Notes: a model not told the origin generated them from the sequence alone. Positions 24,832-44,346 are shown, counted from the stretch's first letter. The stretch: 64,000 bases of DNA from Kribbella sp. ALI-6-A (GCF_001984195.1 NZ_MTQN01000012.1:2294001-2358000), one strand, 5' to 3'. Translations and numbers: made by a program.

Positions 24832-25460
24832 TGGCCCGCAAGATCGCCGGCCAGCGGCGTCGTGAGAAGCCGGTCGCCGTCAGTGACGAGGTCGTCGAAG
24901 AGGAAGTACAAGAAGTCCAAGAAGTAGAAGTCGCGAAAGTAGAGAAGAAAGAAGAGAAGGCCGAACCCGCTGCCTCGCGCAGGGTGAGCTCTGTACTCAC
25001 TGTGAGCTTGGCGGCGCTGATCGTGCTCGTGCTGGCTCTGGCCGGCGTCCTGGGGCTGAAGGCGTGGCGCGGCCAGGAGGCCGAGGAGGCGCGCGGAGCG
25101 GCAGCGAACGCTGGCCGGCAGGCAGCCGAGACCGCGCTCAGCTACGACTACCGGACGCTGGACAAGAGCTTCGCCGCCGCCCGGGCGACGATGACGCCGG
25201 AGTTCGCGGGCAAGTTCGACGAGACCGCGAAGGTGGCCGGCGAGCTGGCCACCAAGACCAAGGCCACGGTCCGCGCCGAGGTGCGCGAGGTCGGCGTCCG
25301 CGACGGCGACGCGAACCGGGTCACGCTGATCATCTTCGTGAACCAGACCACCACGAGCACGATCACCCAGGGCAAACCACGGGTGGATCTGAACCGGACC
25401 CGGTTCACGATGGTCCGAAACGGCTCGCGATGGCTGGTCCAGGAGATCGCCGGACTGTAG
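24831..25460 (+). CDS. Mce-associated membrane protein, second, with unusual acidic N-terminus
   Basis: A 209-residue paralogue of the preceding protein: cytoplasmic N-terminus, membrane segment (about residues 55-75), and external domain ending TRFTMVRNGSRWLVQEIAGL. Residues 22-47 form a Glu/Val/Lys run, EEEVQEVQEVEVAKVEKKEE. It uses GAA, GTA, CAA and AAA codons that are rare in the rest of this window, so the stretch (24894-24970) is a visible AT-rich island. It is the last gene of the mce operon. Confidence 0.82.
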   Translation: MARKIAGQRRREKPVAVSDEVVEEEVQEVQEVEVAKVEKKEEKAEPAASRRVSSVLTVSLAALIVLVLALAGVLGLKAWRGQEAEEARGAAANAGRQAAETALSYDYRTLDKSFAAARATMTPEFAGKFDETAKVAGELATKTKATVRAEVREVGVRDGDANRVTLIIFVNQTTTSTITQGKPRVDLNRTRFTMVRNGSRWLVQEIAGL

Positions 25461-25532
25461 TCTGCTGGTGACTGAGGACAGGTCGACCGGGTGGCTCGCG
25501 GGTGTCTCCCGCTGGAGATCCCGGGTCGGTCC

Positions 25533-25562
25533 TTGACTGAGTGGGTGGTCCGACGGCATAGT
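25533..25562 (+). promoter_or_regulatory. Candidate rpoB promoter
   Basis: TTGACT (25533-25538) and CATAGT (25557-25562) are 18 nt apart, in a 273-nt gap that is less GC-rich than the genes. A second pair, TTGGAC (25574-25579) and TAACCT (25598-25603), lies just downstream with the same spacing. rpoBC thus has its own promoters rather than relying on rplJL. No intrinsic terminator for the mce operon is evident here. Confidence 0.5.
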
Positions 25563-25733
25563 GTTGGACCCCATTGGACAGTCTTGCCCTGATCGGGTAA
25601 CCTATTGCTTTGCGCTGCCTTTACTCCTACCCCTGGCTCAGGTCAAGACTTGACTAGGGCGGCTCGGCATGCGCTCCCAGCACCGAAGTGCCAGCATTGA
25701 TTGTTACTTTGCGAGCCCGTGGAAGGACGCCCC

Positions 25734-29216
<3,483 letters not shown>

Positions 29217-29284
29217 GCGGGTTGCCGCTTGAGATCAACAGCCAACTCACTCAGACCATTTTTACAATCGGGAGATAACACATC

Positions 29285-33145
<3,861 letters not shown>

Positions 33146-33165
33146 GCCGAAGCCCCACACACCGC

Positions 33166-33200
33166 CGAGGGCGGCACTCCCACCAGGGGTGCCGCCCTCG
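33166..33200 (+). terminator. rpoBC terminator
   Basis: CGAGGGCGGCAC (33166-33177) pairs with GTGCCGCCCTCG (33189-33200) around an 11-nt loop that allows further C/G pairs. It begins 20 nt after the rpoC stop; there is no T-run. Confidence 0.75.
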
Positions 33201-33223
33201 CGGCGTTGGAGGCACGATGAGCT

Positions 33224-33634
33224 ATGGCCGAGAACAAGACCGCCCGGACCGATGCGAGTGTCGAGGAGTTCCTCGCGTCGGTGCCGCCGCCGCGGCGGGC
33301 CGACGCGCTCGCCGTCAACGAACTGCTGACCGAGGTGACCGGGCTCGAGCCGGCGATGTGGGGACCGGCGATCGTCGGATTCGGTGAACGGCACCTGGTC
33401 TACGCCAGTGGCCGCGAGCTCGACTGGTTCGAGGTCGGATTCTCGCCGCGCCAGCAGGCCACGACGCTCTACCTGACCGAGGGTTTCGAGGGGTACGACG
33501 AACTGCTCGGACGGCTCGGACCGCACAGCACGGGCAAGTCGTGCTTGTACCTCAAACGCTTGTCTGCGGTGAATTCCGGCGTGTTGACCGAATTGCTGCG
33601 ACGGTCTGTGGAGCATGTTCGGGGTGGCGGGTGA
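33224..33634 (+). CDS. DUF1801 (YdhG-like) small protein
   Basis: A 136-residue protein of the DUF1801 family, recognised by VEEFLASVPPPRRADALAVN, by the central MWGPAIVGFG, and by GKSCLYLKRLSAVN near the end. These small cytoplasmic proteins have no established reaction; several sit in stress or iron-related contexts. The ATG at 33224 has GGAGG at 33208-33212, a slightly long spacing; a nearer ATG at 33217 is out of frame. It directly follows the rpoC terminator. Confidence 0.8.
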   Translation: MAENKTARTDASVEEFLASVPPPRRADALAVNELLTEVTGLEPAMWGPAIVGFGERHLVYASGRELDWFEVGFSPRQQATTLYLTEGFEGYDELLGRLGPHSTGKSCLYLKRLSAVNSGVLTELLRRSVEHVRGGG

Positions 33635-33665
33635 AAGTGTCCTCCCGATAGGCCAAGATGACTCC

Positions 33666-34946
33666 ATGACGGATCTCCCGCCCTACCTGCGGCCCTTTGT
33701 TCTGCCGGTCGCCGATGCCGGGGAGGTGCGGGTGGAACGGGTCGGTCAGGTCGACCTCTACCACCCGGCCGGCACCGCGCGGACGGGCGCGATCCTCTTT
33801 GTGCACGGGGGTCCTGGGCCTGCCGGCCTCGAGGTGTCACCTCGGGACTGGCCGGTGTACCAGGGATACGCGACCGCGGCTGCCCAGCGCGGTCTGGTGG
33901 CTGCTGTGGTCGAGCACGGACTGATCCGTGGCCTCGACCAGCTGGTGGCCGCTGCCGACGACGTGGAGGCCGCCGTCGGAGTTCTCCGGGCCGACCCACG
34001 GGTGGATCCGGGGCGCGTCGCGCTCTGGTTCTTCTCGGGGGCCGGACTGCTCGCGGGGGAGTGGCTGGACAGCCGGCCGGACTGGCTGCGCTGCCTGCTG
34101 CTGACCTACCCCCTGCTCGCCACCCCGCCCGGTGTCGACGAACTGGTCAACGCTGCCGAAGTGATCGGCAGGTACGACCAGGGCGGTGGGGCAGCAAGTT
34201 CAGACCTGCCGGTGCTGCTGACCAGGGTCGGCCGCGAGCGCGCCGAGCTCGCCGGTCCGGTCGCGGAGTTCGTCTCCGCCGGTGGCGCCGCGCTGGACAT
34301 CATCGACGTACCGAAAGGGCAACACGGCTTCGACATGCTCGACCACACCGAAGAATCCCGCGCCGCGGTCACCAAGGCGCTGGACTGGGCCATCGCCCAC
34401 CTGGGCGAGGATCCCACCGCGACCTCCACCTCCACCTCCACCCTCCCGATCCCGACTCCGACCACCACCACGACGTCCCCGGTGAGCCCCGTCAGCTCCC
34501 CGGTGGCGAAGGCGACCACCACCGTCACGAAGACTCCGCCGGCCCCGAAGGCACCAGCAGTGGAAACGATCAGCACCGCACCTGACCTCACAGCTGTGGT
34601 GGCCACCGCGTTCTCGTTCGACACCCCGGCGACCCGGGTGGTGGACCGGGAGCACGCGACGTACGCGGCGCACGATCTCGAAGCGTTCCTCGCGTTGTAC
34701 TCGCCGACGGCCCAGCTCCAGTTCGCCGACGGGACCGTGCTGCGCGGACGCCGGTCGCTGCGCGAGCACTACCGGCCGCTGTTCGAGGCGGGCCGGTGCA
34801 AGACCGAGCTGCAGCAGCGGATGATGCTGGGAGAGTGGGTGGTGGAGCAGTCCGTCCATCACGACTCCGACCAGGGTCCGGTGCCGACGATCGTGCTGTA
34901 CCGCGTCCAGGACGGACTGATCGTCGAGGTCCGCTTCCTTGCTTGA
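33666..34946 (+). CDS. Alpha/beta hydrolase fused to a SnoaL-like domain
   Basis: A 426-residue two-domain protein. Residues 1-255 are an alpha/beta hydrolase of the dienelactone-hydrolase type: oxyanion segment FVHGGPGPAG, nucleophile region WFFSGAGLLAG, and the C-terminal His in GQHGFDMLDH. A linker of about 60 residues, rich in Thr/Ser/Pro, follows. The last 100 residues resemble a SnoaL/NTF2-like domain (YAAHDLEAFLALYSPTAQLQF; YRVQDGLIVEVRFLA). The ATG at 33666 is 31 nt after the previous stop. The substrate is unknown; the fusion itself is unusual. Confidence 0.78.
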   Translation: MTDLPPYLRPFVLPVADAGEVRVERVGQVDLYHPAGTARTGAILFVHGGPGPAGLEVSPRDWPVYQGYATAAAQRGLVAAVVEHGLIRGLDQLVAAADDVEAAVGVLRADPRVDPGRVALWFFSGAGLLAGEWLDSRPDWLRCLLLTYPLLATPPGVDELVNAAEVIGRYDQGGGAASSDLPVLLTRVGRERAELAGPVAEFVSAGGAALDIIDVPKGQHGFDMLDHTEESRAAVTKALDWAIAHLGEDPTATSTSTSTLPIPTPTTTTTSPVSPVSSPVAKATTTVTKTPPAPKAPAVETISTAPDLTAVVATAFSFDTPATRVVDREHATYAAHDLEAFLALYSPTAQLQFADGTVLRGRRSLREHYRPLFEAGRCKTELQQRMMLGEWVVEQSVHHDSDQGPVPTIVLYRVQDGLIVEVRFLA

Positions 34947-35673
34947 CCATCTCCACGAGCTCGACCGCACCGCGGCGGAACTGGCGGCGGCGTTCGACGC
35001 CGTCGACCCGGCCGCCGCGGTGCCGAGCTGCCCGGGCTGGACGATCGCCGATCTGGCCCTGCACATCGGGGCCGGCCAACGCTGGTCGGCGTCGGTCCTG
35101 CTCTCCGGCCGCGAGCAGCGCCGGCCGGAGGTGCTGCGCACCACGATCTCCTGGGCCGACTGGTACGCCGGTACGACGGCCGCCCTGCTCGCCGCCATCC
35201 GCGCCGTCGACCCCGACGAACCCTGCTGGAACTTCGCCCCCGTCGATCAGCGCGCCGGCTTCTGGACCCGCCGCCGTCTGCACGAGACCGCCGTTCACCT
35301 CGTCGACGCCCTGCAAGCCGCCGACGGTACGACGACCGGCGACGTGATCCCGCCGGAGGTCGCGGCCGACGGGGTCGACGAAGTGTTCGAGGTGTTCGTG
35401 CCTCGGGTGCTGGAGCGTGGTTTCGCGCCGGCGGTGACCCGGCCGCTCGGCGTACGGGCGATCGACACCGGGGACACGTGGACCCTCACCCCACGGGCGG
35501 AGGGCGAGCCGCCGCAGCTCGAGCGCGGCAACGCCGATGGCGAGGCGGTCCTGTCCGCCAATGCCTCCGATCTCCTGCTCTGCCTGTGGAAACGGCTGCC
35601 CGCCGACCGGCTCACCGTCGAAGGTGATCGGCAGGTCGCCGCCGCGTTCCTCGCCGAGCGCGTGACTTCCTAG
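34939..35673 (+). CDS. Maleylpyruvate isomerase family mycothiol-dependent enzyme
   Basis: A 244-residue protein with the DinB-like MDMPI N-terminal domain: CPGWTIADLALHIGAG and RRRLHETAVHLVDA supply the metal-binding His and Glu. A C-terminal MDMPI_C domain follows. The family uses mycothiol as cofactor, which fits an actinobacterium. The TTG at 34939 overlaps the hydrolase gene by 8 nt, suggesting coupling; start choice is tentative. Its stop overlaps the convergent DUF1501 gene by 4 nt. Confidence 0.82.
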   Translation: MLDHLHELDRTAAELAAAFDAVDPAAAVPSCPGWTIADLALHIGAGQRWSASVLLSGREQRRPEVLRTTISWADWYAGTTAALLAAIRAVDPDEPCWNFAPVDQRAGFWTRRRLHETAVHLVDALQAADGTTTGDVIPPEVAADGVDEVFEVFVPRVLERGFAPAVTRPLGVRAIDTGDTWTLTPRAEGEPPQLERGNADGEAVLSANASDLLLCLWKRLPADRLTVEGDRQVAAAFLAERVTS

Positions 35674-37037
35674 GTCATCACACCCAGCCGACGCGGCTTC
35701 CACCCCGGGAACACCTTGCCCGCTTGGGCTTCGGACAGTCCCAGCCGGCCCATCACGACGTCCGACAGCACGTCGCGGTAGTCGTTCGTACCCGGCACGT
35801 CGCCCTGGTCGAGCACCTTCGGGTCGAGTCCCTCCCAGCGGCCGTGCACGCCGCCCTTGACCCGGCCACCGAGGACCAGTGCCACCCCGCCGTGCCCGTG
35901 GTCCGCGCCGCTGTTGCCGTTCTGCTCGACCCGCCGGCCGAACTCGCTCATCGTCACGACGGTCGTGTTCTCGAGTTCGGGACCGAGTTCCGCGGTGAAC
36001 GCGGCCAGCCCTTCGGCCACGGTCTTCAGCGATCTGGTCAGGTCGCCGTTGTCGACGGTGCCGATGTCGGTGTGCATGTCCCACCCGCCGAGGTCGACCG
36101 CCGCGACCCGCACGCCGGCCTTGTTCTTGATCAGCTGCGCGAGCGTCGCCAGGCTCGCCCCGAAGTCACCCTCGGGGTAGCCACGATCCTTCGGCTGGGT
36201 CTGGATCGCCTGCTGGTAGCCCTGCGCTTTGGCCGAGGCCTGCAACGCGGCGAGTCCCTGGACACCGAGCGGGTGGTCGATCCCGGTGTAGAGCGTCTCC
36301 AGCGCCTTCAGCGTCTGCGGCGCGACGCCGTCGATCCCCTTGACCGCGAAGTCCTTCAGCGAGGTCAGCATCACCGGGTTGGTCGGCCCGAGCAGCGACC
36401 GCGTCATCCGCGCGCCGATCCCGAGCCCGCGGAACGTCGTACCGGGGCCCAGTTCGGCGATCACCCGGTCGAGCCAGCCGGACTGGACCGACGACCGGGC
36501 GGCACCACCACGCTCGAGACAGTCCTGCGCCTGGAAGTGACTGCGGGTCAGGTCCGGCGTCGACACCGCCGGTACGGCGGCCAGCCGGCCCGACGTGATC
36601 AGCGGTGTCAACGGCGCCAGCGCAGGGTGCAGTCCGAAGCCGCGCTGGAACGGCAGCAGGGACGCACCCCGTACGGCGATGCCCGGCCGTGCCTTCAGCA
36701 GGTCGGGGTCGTCGGCCGGGACGAGAACCGACAGCCCGTCCATCCCGCCACGCAGGAAGATCACCACGAGCGTGCCGGTCGGGTCGGCACCCTCGGCCGC
36801 CCAGGAGATGCGCGTCGTGACCAGTTGGTCGGCGACCGCCGCGACGCCGACTCCCAAACCGCCGGCGAGCAGACGGCGACGGGTGAACCCGCGACTCCAC
36901 TTCTCCCGGCGCTGGTCCACCTCGGTGGAGACCGCGGCCGCCTGTGCTCGTACGGCGGCGTCGGCAGGTGTCGGTCCGAGCCGTTGCCAGTCGGGACAGT
37001 CAGGGTGCAGCGACGACAGCGTTTCCGAATGCTTCAT
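35670..37037 (-). CDS. DUF1501 family secreted protein (Tat signal)
   Basis: A 455-residue protein with a twin-arginine signal, FTRRRLLAGGLGVGVAAVADQL (R-R-R then hydrophobic), about 50 residues in. It has the DUF1501 hallmarks LVVIFLRGGMDGLSVLVP, WDMHTDIG and SEFGRRVEQNGNSGADHGHGG, related to the sulfatase/alkaline-phosphatase fold. The ATG at 37037 has GGAGGA upstream. It is co-directional with and 61 nt downstream of the DUF1800 gene; the two families are very often paired. No reaction is established. Confidence 0.85.
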   Translation of the reverse strand: MKHSETLSSLHPDCPDWQRLGPTPADAAVRAQAAAVSTEVDQRREKWSRGFTRRRLLAGGLGVGVAAVADQLVTTRISWAAEGADPTGTLVVIFLRGGMDGLSVLVPADDPDLLKARPGIAVRGASLLPFQRGFGLHPALAPLTPLITSGRLAAVPAVSTPDLTRSHFQAQDCLERGGAARSSVQSGWLDRVIAELGPGTTFRGLGIGARMTRSLLGPTNPVMLTSLKDFAVKGIDGVAPQTLKALETLYTGIDHPLGVQGLAALQASAKAQGYQQAIQTQPKDRGYPEGDFGASLATLAQLIKNKAGVRVAAVDLGGWDMHTDIGTVDNGDLTRSLKTVAEGLAAFTAELGPELENTTVVTMSEFGRRVEQNGNSGADHGHGGVALVLGGRVKGGVHGRWEGLDPKVLDQGDVPGTNDYRDVLSDVVMGRLGLSEAQAGKVFPGWKPRRLGVMT

Positions 37038-37098
37038 TCGAGCAGGACTCCTCCAATAGGAGCGGCCCGGCCGCAGGGGCGGCGCGGCCGAGCCGAGG

Positions 37099-38886
37099 TC
37101 AGCGGGCGAGGAACTGGGGAGAGTCGAGGACCAGGGCGACCACGTGGCCTGCCTGCCACTCCATCCGGCCGAGGTCGACGCGGCTGGTGGTCTTCGCACC
37201 GACGAACTGCGCCAGTGCACTGCGCTGCCGCGAGTTCGGGCGCTGCCCGATCAGCCGTACGCCGAGCCGGTCGAACCACTCGCGGTAGGTGTCGCCGGAC
37301 CGCGGCCGCAGGTCGGCCGGCAGCTTCTCGCGCTTCAGCCCTTCCCACCAGCCGTACGACAGTGCCCGGTGACTCGACCAGCGCTCCAGCATCTGGCCGG
37401 CCGACGACCAGGCCGGCGCGACGTCGGGATAGCCGTTCGGTGACGGCCAGGCCAATGGCGCGTGCCCGAGGTTGTTGAGCTGCCAGTACATAGCTTCCAG
37501 CCCCTTGTCGCTGGACGGACCGAACGGCACATCGAGAGCGCGCGCAGTCCCGACGACGTCCTCGAGCGGGCGCTTCGTCTTCCGTCCCAAGGAGTTCCAG
37601 AACTCGGCACTGCGGAACAGGGCGGTGAGCACCGGGAGGATCGCGGTGTTGTTGCGCAGGTAGACCTGGGCCAGCCGGGCGACCAGCTCCCGCGGCGGTA
37701 CGTCGTCCACGAACCGTACGACGAGCTTGCGCGCGATCGTCTTCGCGGTCGCCGGGTGCTTGGCCAGGTAGTCGAGGTACTTGTCGCCCAGGGCCAGGCC
37801 GCCTCGCGCGGAGGTGTTGGCAGCGGACCAGTCGAGCACCTTGACCCGACCGGTGCGGTGCCGCTCCGGCCGGTACTCGAACAGGCCGTCCTCCGTTGCC
37901 CCGCGACCGCTCAGCACGTACGCACTGCCGCGCATGTCCTTCTCGGTGTAACCGGACGAGACCCCGACGGTGTGCAGCTCGAGCAGCTCCCGGCCGAGGT
38001 TTTCGTTGACGCTCTCGCGGGTCGAGGTGTCGTTGTCGAGGTAGCGCAGCATGGCCGGGTGCCGCATTGCCGCCTTGAGCATGTCGGCGTACCGGCCGAA
38101 GGCGTGCTTGCGGATGACCTGCGTCGCGTACTGCGGTGCGACGTCCCAGCCGCGGTCGGAGGGAGTGGAGACGTGCAGGTGGTTGGCGAACACGTCGACG
38201 ACCACCTCGAACAGCTGCCGCCGGCCGAAGACCTGCCGGCCGAGCGTCGCGAAGCCGGTCTCGAACATGGCGTCCCAGGCGTACTGGTTCACCGACCGCC
38301 GGACCGTCGCCGGATCGGCGCCCGCGAGCTTGAAGGCGCGCCAGGCCTCGTCGCCGGCCGGATCCTTCGTCGCCGGTGACAACTGAGCAGCCAGCCAGCG
38401 GTCGATACCCAGCTTCGCCAGGCTCTCCACGTCGGAGGGACGCGGGCCGAAGGTGGCCCGGTTGAGCAGATGCCGCTGGGCCTGAGCGGCGGTGAGCGGG
38501 CCCGCCTTGTCGACCAGCAGGCCCGGTACGGTCCGGCCGGCCTTGGCAGCGGCGGCGAACCCGGCGTAGTCACGGGTGGGACCGGTCTTCGCGGGCGGCT
38601 TCGGCCGCTGGTCGCCGGCGACGTAGCTGGAGTCCCGGTCGTCCTCGCCGGCCGCCAGCCCTGGACGTTGCGCGACGGCTGCGCGGCTGGTCGGCGTACT
38701 GGCTCTGTTCGGTACGCCGGGAGCGGCGGCGACCCGGTTGCGCAGGCTGTCGGGCCGGGACAGCAGCTCGGCGGCCATCCCACCAGCGGCCAGTACGCCG
38801 GCGACGGCGCCGATCGCCGCCCGCCGGACGACCGGCGAGCTCTTGGGCGCAGGGGGCGGGGGAGGAGGGGCGGGGACGTGATCCAC
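37099..38886 (-). CDS. DUF1800 family secreted protein
   Basis: A 595-residue protein with an N-terminal Pro-rich stretch and a Tat-like signal or anchor (VVRRAAIGAVAGVLAAGG). It keeps the DUF1800 segments HLLNRATFGPRPSDVESLAKLG, WAAQ-type LAAQLSP, and ENLGRELLELHTVG. I chose the GTG at 38886, which has GGAG six nt upstream; a TTG at 38898 would overlap that site. With DUF1501 it is thought to act outside the cytoplasmic membrane, but the function is unknown. Confidence 0.83.
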   Translation of the reverse strand: MDHVPAPPPPPPAPKSSPVVRRAAIGAVAGVLAAGGMAAELLSRPDSLRNRVAAAPGVPNRASTPTSRAAVAQRPGLAAGEDDRDSSYVAGDQRPKPPAKTGPTRDYAGFAAAAKAGRTVPGLLVDKAGPLTAAQAQRHLLNRATFGPRPSDVESLAKLGIDRWLAAQLSPATKDPAGDEAWRAFKLAGADPATVRRSVNQYAWDAMFETGFATLGRQVFGRRQLFEVVVDVFANHLHVSTPSDRGWDVAPQYATQVIRKHAFGRYADMLKAAMRHPAMLRYLDNDTSTRESVNENLGRELLELHTVGVSSGYTEKDMRGSAYVLSGRGATEDGLFEYRPERHRTGRVKVLDWSAANTSARGGLALGDKYLDYLAKHPATAKTIARKLVVRFVDDVPPRELVARLAQVYLRNNTAILPVLTALFRSAEFWNSLGRKTKRPLEDVVGTARALDVPFGPSSDKGLEAMYWQLNNLGHAPLAWPSPNGYPDVAPAWSSAGQMLERWSSHRALSYGWWEGLKREKLPADLRPRSGDTYREWFDRLGVRLIGQRPNSRQRSALAQFVGAKTTSRVDLGRMEWQAGHVVALVLDSPQFLAR

Positions 38887-39123
38887 AGGGTGCTCCAAGG
38901 CGCGGCGCAGCGTACGAAAGGATCCCCGTGACCGGGCCGTTACACCCGATGGGCGTGACTATGCCGCAGCGCCCCGGAGGCCGAAAACCGGCGGCGGCGG
39001 AGATTTACCCCGATCACACATTCACAGATTCGATGGGGGTGGCTTGGAAGGGGCGCGGGATCCGGTAAACTGATCCTGCGGCCACCTCCCATGCGTGCAC
39101 GTGATCAGCAGAGTCGATCTGTT

Positions 39124-39152
39124 TTGACCGTGCTAGAGGCAGCCGCTAGTCT
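39124..39152 (+). promoter_or_regulatory. rpsL (str operon) promoter
   Basis: TTGACC (39124-39129) and TAGTCT (39147-39152) with exactly 17 nt between them make a good sigma-A-type promoter 192 nt upstream of rpsL. Confidence 0.65.
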
Positions 39153-39276
39153 TAACGATCGTGCCTGGGTCATCCTGGGCCGTCATGCGTGCCCCTCGTT
39201 TCGCGGGTTTGCGCGCGTGGCACGGGACTTCTGCCGACAGTCAGAAAGATTACGGCTCCGGTACGCCCGTGCGCAC

Positions 39277-39300
39277 GCGACACACCCGACCGCGGGGGTC
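39277..39300 (+). promoter_or_regulatory. 24-nt leader box shared with rpsJ, copy before rpsL
   Basis: The segment from GCGACACACCCGACC to the end GGGGGTC is identical over 24 nt to 43957-43980 before rpsJ. GACC and GGTC within it can form a small hairpin. It lies in the transcribed leader 43 nt before rpsL. Confidence 0.7.
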
Positions 39301-39343
39301 AGGCGCGCAGCAACCGACCGGACGACAGAAAGAGACCTACGCG

Positions 39344-39718
39344 GTGCCCACCATTCAGCAGCTGGTCCGCAAGGGCCGCCAGGACAAGGTGTCGAAGAAC
39401 AAGACGCCGGCCCTGAAGGGTTCCCCTCAGCGTCGTGGTGTTTGCACGCGCGTTTACACGACGACTCCGAAGAAGCCGAACTCGGCGCTCCGCAAGGTTG
39501 CCCGTGTCCGCCTCACCAGCGGCATCGAGGTCACCGCCTACATCCCGGGTGTCGGCCACAACCTGCAGGAGCACTCGATCGTGCTCGTGCGTGGCGGTCG
39601 TGTGAAGGACCTTCCGGGTGTTCGGTACAAGATCATCCGCGGTTCGCTCGACACCCAGGGTGTGAAGAACCGGAAGCAGGCTCGCAGCCGGTACGGCGCG
39701 AAGAAGGAGAAGAGCTAA
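39344..39718 (+). CDS. rpsL: 30S ribosomal protein S12
   Basis: A 124-residue S12, which monitors codon-anticodon pairing at the decoding centre. The streptomycin-sensitivity lysines are present in [13 protein letters not shown] and [12 protein letters not shown], so this is a wild-type, sensitive form. The GTG at 39344 starts [12 protein letters not shown]; longer in-frame readings upstream would translate the leader box. Its TAA shares one base with the rpsG ATG (TAATG). Confidence 0.97.
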   Translation: MPTIQQLVRKGRQDKVSKNKTPALKGSPQRRGVCTRVYTTTPKKPNSALRKVARVRLTSGIEVTAYIPGVGHNLQEHSIVLVRGGRVKDLPGVRYKIIRGSLDTQGVKNRKQARSRYGAKKEKS

Positions 39719-40188
39719 TGCCGCGCAAGGGTCCCGCCCCGAAGCGGCCGGTCATCATCGACCCGGTCTACAGTTCGCCGCTCGTCACCCAGTTGATCTC
39801 CAAGATCCTGGTCGACGGCAAGAAGCAGATCGCCCAGAGCATCGTCTACACCGCGCTCGAGGGCACCCGGACGAAGACCGGCACCGATCCGGTCATCACG
39901 CTGAAGCGCGCTCTGGACAACGTGAAGCCCAGCATCGAGGTGAAGAGCCGCCGCGTCGGTGGCGCCACCTACCAGGTGCCGATCGAGGTCAAGCCCGGTC
40001 GCTCGACCACGCTGGCCCTGCGCTGGCTCACGTCGTACTCCCGTGCGCGTCGCGAGAAGACCATGGCCGAGCGCCTGATGAACGAGATCCTGGACGCGTC
40101 CAACGGTCTCGGTGCGTCGGTGAAGCGCCGTGAGGACACGCACAAGATGGCCGAAGCCAACAAGGCTTTCGCCCACTACCGCTGGTGA
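39718..40188 (+). CDS. rpsG: 30S ribosomal protein S7
   Basis: A 156-residue S7 that nucleates assembly of the 30S head and lines the E site. Recognisable segments are [30 protein letters not shown] and [13 protein letters not shown] at the C-terminus. It begins one base inside the rpsL stop (TAATG), so the two are translationally coupled. fusA follows after 69 nt. Confidence 0.97.
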   Translation: MPRKGPAPKRPVIIDPVYSSPLVTQLISKILVDGKKQIAQSIVYTALEGTRTKTGTDPVITLKRALDNVKPSIEVKSRRVGGATYQVPIEVKPGRSTTLALRWLTSYSRARREKTMAERLMNEILDASNGLGASVKRREDTHKMAEANKAFAHYRW

Positions 40189-40257
40189 TCCGGGGCCCGA
40201 TCCGGGCCCCAGCTCACCCTTTTGACGCACCACAGAACCGAGAGGCAGACCACCGAG

Positions 40258-42369
<2,112 letters not shown>

Positions 42370-42441
42370 TCTCGCTCCGGACCAACCCACCCACAGCGCG
42401 TCGGCGTACGGCGTAAGTCAACACTTTTCAGGAGGGCCCCA

Positions 42442-43635
<1,194 letters not shown>

Positions 43636-43641
43636 TTCCAC

Positions 43642-43682
43642 GAGGTCCGCGAGGGCTCACTCACTGAGCCCCCGCGGACCTC
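43642..43682 (+). terminator. tuf (str operon) terminator
   Basis: GAGGTCCGCG (43642-43651) and GGGCTCA (43653-43659) pair with TGAGCCC (43665-43671) and CGCGGACCTC (43673-43682), leaving one A/C mismatch and a 5-nt loop. It starts 7 nt after the tuf stop and is followed by a short T-containing stretch. Confidence 0.8.
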
Positions 43683-44023
43683 TGCTTTGTGCCTGGTCCG
43701 GCACCCCGAACGGGAGTCGGCTCAGGCGTGAAGCCACCTCGATTGGCATTCCGATGCCGATCTCTGGCACAATATTCAGGTTGCTCAGGCGAGGCCGCCG
43801 GGGCGCACCCCAGGACCGATTGAGGTCCGGCAGACCGATCAGGTCTGGGCTGGTGCGCCGGACCGGAGACCATGCCGAGGTCTGGTCCGAGACCAGGCCC
43901 CGATCTCCATCCCAGGGTCGAAAGAGTTGCTGCTGGCGCACGTATGTGCCCCGTATGCGACACACCCGACCGCGGGGGTCGGAGCAACGCAACGAAGACG
44001 ATAGAGAAGGACGAAGCGAAGCG
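43683..44023 (+). promoter_or_regulatory. 341-nt S10-operon promoter and leader region
   Basis: No gene lies here. TTGGCA near 43744 and CACAAT near 43769 (19 nt apart) are a possible promoter in the most AT-rich part. Downstream, GGACC-GGAGACC (43859-43870) can pair with GGTCTGGTCC (43878-43887). The 24-nt box shared with the rpsL leader is at 43957-43980, where CCGACC/GGTCGG gives a 6-bp hairpin. Confidence 0.5.
43957..43980 (+). promoter_or_regulatory. 24-nt leader box shared with rpsL, copy before rpsJ
   Basis: Identical over 24 nt to 39277-39300. Here it lies 43 nt before the rpsJ ATG, exactly the same distance as the rpsL copy from its start codon, and both are followed by A-rich sequence containing AGCAAC and GACGA. 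Confidence 0.7.
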
Positions 44024-44332
44024 ATGGCGGGACAGAAGATCCGCATCCGGCTGAAGGCCTACGACCACGAGGTCATCGACAGCTCGGCGCGCAAGATTGT
44101 CGACACGGTGACGCGTACTGGTGCGAAGGTTGCTGGCCCGGTGCCGTTGCCGACGGAAAAGAACGTGTTCTGCGTCATCCGCTCGCCGCACAAGTACAAG
44201 GACAGCCGCGAGCACTTCGAGATGCGCACCCACAAGCGGCTCATCGACATCATCGACCCCACGCCGAAGACCGTCGACTCGCTGATGCGGCTCGACCTCC
44301 CGGCCGGTGTCGACATCGAGATCAAGCTCTGA
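44024..44332 (+). CDS. rpsJ: 30S ribosomal protein S10
   Basis: A 102-residue S10 (NusE), part of the 30S head and of the antitermination complex with NusB. The core reads [20 protein letters not shown] and [19 protein letters not shown]. The ATG at 44024 gives [10 protein letters not shown]; a longer in-frame reading from 43583 would run through the tuf terminator. It opens the S10 operon. Confidence 0.97.
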   Translation: MAGQKIRIRLKAYDHEVIDSSARKIVDTVTRTGAKVAGPVPLPTEKNVFCVIRSPHKYKDSREHFEMRTHKRLIDIIDPTPKTVDSLMRLDLPAGVDIEIKL

Positions 44333-44346
44333 GGGAACGCTGACCT

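Larger units (their letters stand above)
38887..39343 (+). promoter_or_regulatory. 457-nt gene-free region carrying the str operon promoter and leader
   Basis: The left half, 38887-39120, shows no gene; it would hold the promoter of the leftward DUF1800 gene, and its AT-richer part lies near 39000-39040. The right half holds a sigma-A promoter (39124-39152) and a leader of about 185 nt with a 24-nt box (39277-39300) also present before rpsJ. Confidence 0.6.
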
